From the NCBI GenBank assembly GCA_964448115.1, contig CAYUVA010000010.1, forward strand, positions 71,020 through 88,693: 17,674 bases of DNA, given 5' to 3'. Below are positions 16,029-17,674 of this stretch, in pieces. Under the pieces are notes generated by a model, which was given only the letters and a program-made list of their open reading frames with translations, made no database searches and had not been told where the DNA came from. The DNA comes from CAYUVA01 sp964448115 [NCBI: uncultured bacterium]. Its GTDB lineage: Bacteria > CAYUVA01. The stretch's first letter is position 1; every line of letters begins with the position of its first letter. The position numbers were made by a program, and so were the translations under genes.

Positions 16029-17114
16029 TCATTCGAGATCCTCTAGGATACCCGTAGCCGGATCGTATCTCCTCAGGGACTTTACCTTCTGGGTAGGCTT
16101 ATAGTTGGTATAATGGCTTTGTCCTTCAGTATCGATCCAGTAGTATAGATACTGTTTTTGGGGTTTTGGGCTTGCCTGAGGTTGGCTCGGTCTTTCAGTT
16201 TCTTGTGCTATTTCAGCTTTCTGCGCAACCTCGCGAAGCAAGATCATCTGCTCGCTCAATCTCTTGTTTTCCTCCTGCAGTGAGAGCAGCTTTTCATTCA
16301 TCTGCTCGATCTGCTCATCCTTATTTGCGATAGCCCTATTATATTGTTGGTTCCATCGGAGTTGCTGCGCATCAAGCCTAGCCTTGATATCGAGGATCTC
16401 CTCATTGCGAGCCTTGCCCCCGAAATAATAACCGATTGCGAAGAATATAAAGAGCATAAGGATCCCTATTGCTATCATCACCACCCAGTTGGTCAAGATC
16501 CACCGGAGGTTTTCCAGCATGAAGCTCTTTTTCTTGGGGATAGCCTTTGGCTGCATTGATTGGGGAGTTGTTATACCACCGATTATCATTTGATCCACTC
16601 TTATGTTATCTATCTGTGCATCATCGAATTTAGCACCATCGAGTATAGCTCCGGTCAGGTCTGCATAACGCAGGTCTGCTCCCTTGAAATCTGCATCGGT
16701 CAGGTCAGCATAGCGGAAGTCTGCATTTTGCAGGTTAGCTTTCTCGAATGTCGCCATGGTGCAGTTTGCTCTTTGCAACGATGCGCCTTTCAGATCGGCT
16801 CTGAGCAGCTTTGCGCCGACCATAGACGCCTCTGAGAGATCAGCTCCCCTCATGCTGCAAAGCTCTAGCTTGGCGCCATCGAGGTTCACCTTGTTCAAAA
16901 AAGCATTACGTAAGGTAGCACCAACCAACATGCTCTCCGATAGATCAGCCCCGGTGAGGATGCAATTAGCCATATAGGCTGCCCTCAGATCGGCTCTCTT
17001 GAGATCCGCACCGATGAGTTCCATGCCCTCGATCTCAACACCTTCCAGGCTTGCTTTATCCTGGGCTCTCTTAATAACTTCTTCTCGGGTGATTATCTCT
17101 TTTTCCTCGCTCAT
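16029..17114 (-). CDS. Pentapeptide-repeat, single-pass membrane, coiled-coil protein with C-terminal DUF4124-like segment
   Basis: The 361-residue protein has a pentapeptide-repeat beta-solenoid at about 28-170, with many A(D/N/K)L/F units such as GADLKRADLR and ADFRYADLTD. A lysine-rich linker (about 190-196) leads to one membrane helix (about 207-232), a charged coiled coil (about 236-305), a Pro/Gln-rich stretch, and YYWIDTEGQSHYTNY (324-338), resembling the DUF4124 pattern YxWxDxxGxxHxT. By the positive-inside rule the solenoid is cytoplasmic and the coiled coil and tail are periplasmic, which is inference. It is not a simple Qnr-type pentapeptide protein. Only a weak AGGT precedes the ATG. 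It heads the minus-strand operon with the aminotransferase and GT-C-like genes. Function unknown. Confidence 0.87.
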   Translation of the reverse strand: MSEEKEIITREEVIKRAQDKASLEGVEIEGMELIGADLKRADLRAAYMANCILTGADLSESMLVGATLRNAFLNKVNLDGAKLELCSMRGADLSEASMVGAKLLRADLKGASLQRANCTMATFEKANLQNADFRYADLTDADFKGADLRYADLTGAILDGAKFDDAQIDNIRVDQMIIGGITTPQSMQPKAIPKKKSFMLENLRWILTNWVVMIAIGILMLFIFFAIGYYFGGKARNEEILDIKARLDAQQLRWNQQYNRAIANKDEQIEQMNEKLLSLQEENKRLSEQMILLREVAQKAEIAQETERPSQPQASPKPQKQYLYYWIDTEGQSHYTNYKPTQKVKSLRRYDPATGILEDLE

Positions 17115-17179
17115 AGGCTACCTACATCATGGATAGAAACTCTAAATAACCTTCCTTAGCAGATCCAGCTTTTCAGTTA

Positions 17180-17208
17180 ATTATACAATATATCAGAATA
17201 TTTCTCCA
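17180..17208 (-). promoter_or_regulatory. Candidate promoter for the pentapeptide/aminotransferase/GT-C operon
   Basis: On the minus strand, TGGAGA (17208-17203, four of six), a 17-nt spacer, and a perfect TATAAT (17185-17180). Transcription would start near 17173, leaving a leader of about 59 nt before the ATG at 17114. Confidence 0.45.
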
Positions 17209-17287
17209 TGTAAAATCACCAGGTTCTTGGTTCGGAAAACTCTCCTATAGCCTAATGAAAAACGACCTTGAATATAGTATTTTCATA

Positions 17288-17674
17288 ATGAGTGTGAAGA
17301 TAAAGATATTACACATCGCAGCCGTATTGATGTTTTTCTTATGGGGGTTGCTTTCGCTTGCGCCCGATATTTATTGGGGCGAAGCACCGCTTCTGGCTCT
17401 GCAAGCAAAGGATTTGAGCATCTCCCATCCGCCGGGATACCCTTTATACCTGCAATTGGGCAAGCTATTTCATCTTATCCCCTTCGGTTCGGCTGCCTAT
17501 CGGATGAATCTTCTCTCTTTATTAGCCGGGTCGCTTTGCATTTACCTACTTATTCTATTGCTGACTCATAAAGGGGGGGCATATCGGGAGTTACTGGTTA
17601 TCCCTCTAGCCATAGCTTCGCCCGTATTCCCAACCATTAGCTTGACCGCGGAGGTCTATACGCTGAACCTAGCC
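17288..17674 (+). CDS. DUF2723 (GT117-like) membrane protein, N-terminal part only
   Basis: This is an open frame of 129 codons from ATG 17288 to the right edge. After membrane helix 1 it has APDIYWGEAP (about 26-35), then SISHPPGYPLYLQLGKLFHL (about 46-65), GSAAYRMNLLS (about 69-79), a second helix, and LTAEVYTLNLA at the edge. HPPGYPLY, AYRxNLLS and TAEVYTLN are hallmarks of DUF2723, a GT-C type family that includes TMEM260-like transferases. The acidic loop usually written DSGE in this family reads WGEAPL here. It probably transfers sugar from a polyprenyl donor to protein or glycan. No Shine-Dalgarno sequence precedes the ATG. TATAGT at 17273-17278 is so close that the mRNA could be nearly leaderless. 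It is divergent from the pentapeptide operon. Confidence 0.85.
   Translation, partial: MSVKIKILHIAAVLMFFLWGLLSLAPDIYWGEAPLLALQAKDLSISHPPGYPLYLQLGKLFHLIPFGSAAYRMNLLSLLAGSLCIYLLILLLTHKGGAYRELLVIPLAIASPVFPTISLTAEVYTLNLA

Noticed and set aside
16560-16977. Plus-strand repetitive open frames and apparent tandem DNA repeats opposite the pentapeptide gene
   Set aside because: They are the complement of the pentapeptide repeat codons, not an independent gene or a CRISPR-like array.

Overview
The window looks like a chromosomal segment of an uncultured, diderm (Gram-negative type), respiring bacterium with intermediate base composition. Two lipoproteins with classical lipoboxes, a four-subunit succinate dehydrogenase and several envelope-glycan enzymes support this. 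Nothing here fixes the phylum. No tRNA, rRNA, CRISPR array, insertion sequence or phage gene was found. All intergenic gaps are under 300 bp.

Layout, left to right. (1) Positions 1-2929, minus strand: a triple-FHA/TPR membrane protein followed after 14 nt by the start of an amidohydrolase that runs off the left edge. (2) 3079-4002, plus strand: a family 2 glycosyltransferase gene with its own promoter and palindromic sites, converging on (3) 4020-7928, minus strand: a lipoprotein with TPR repeats plus a type 1 periplasmic ligand-binding domain (LpoA-like layout), then an orphan membrane sensor histidine kinase. (4) 8129-9487, plus strand, divergent from (3): a second lipoprotein, TPR repeats plus a TolB-like PD40 propeller. 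(5) 9639-12878, plus strand: a complete succinate dehydrogenase operon in the order SdhD-like, SdhC-like, SdhA, SdhB, with regular 21-23 nt gaps and good ribosome binding sites. (6) A hairpin at 12928-12960 between convergent genes. (7) 12956-17114, minus strand: a pentapeptide-repeat membrane protein, a DegT/DnrJ/EryC1-type sugar aminotransferase and a GT-C-like polytopic membrane protein, probably one operon. (8) From 17288, plus strand: the start of a DUF2723 (GT117-like) membrane protein, cut by the right edge.

How the parts fit: the sdh genes encode complex II, linking succinate oxidation (or fumarate reduction) to the quinone pool. The GT2 enzyme, DegT aminotransferase, GT-C-like protein and DUF2723 protein point to synthesis or transfer of cell-surface glycans. 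The most suggestive part is 4020-9487, where two TPR lipoproteins with different sensor or scaffold domains are transcribed divergently and one is followed by a histidine kinase with no response regulator or ABC permease nearby. This could be an envelope-sensing module. The triple-FHA/TPR protein and the pentapeptide/coiled-coil/DUF4124-like protein are also unusual single-pass membrane architectures of unknown function.
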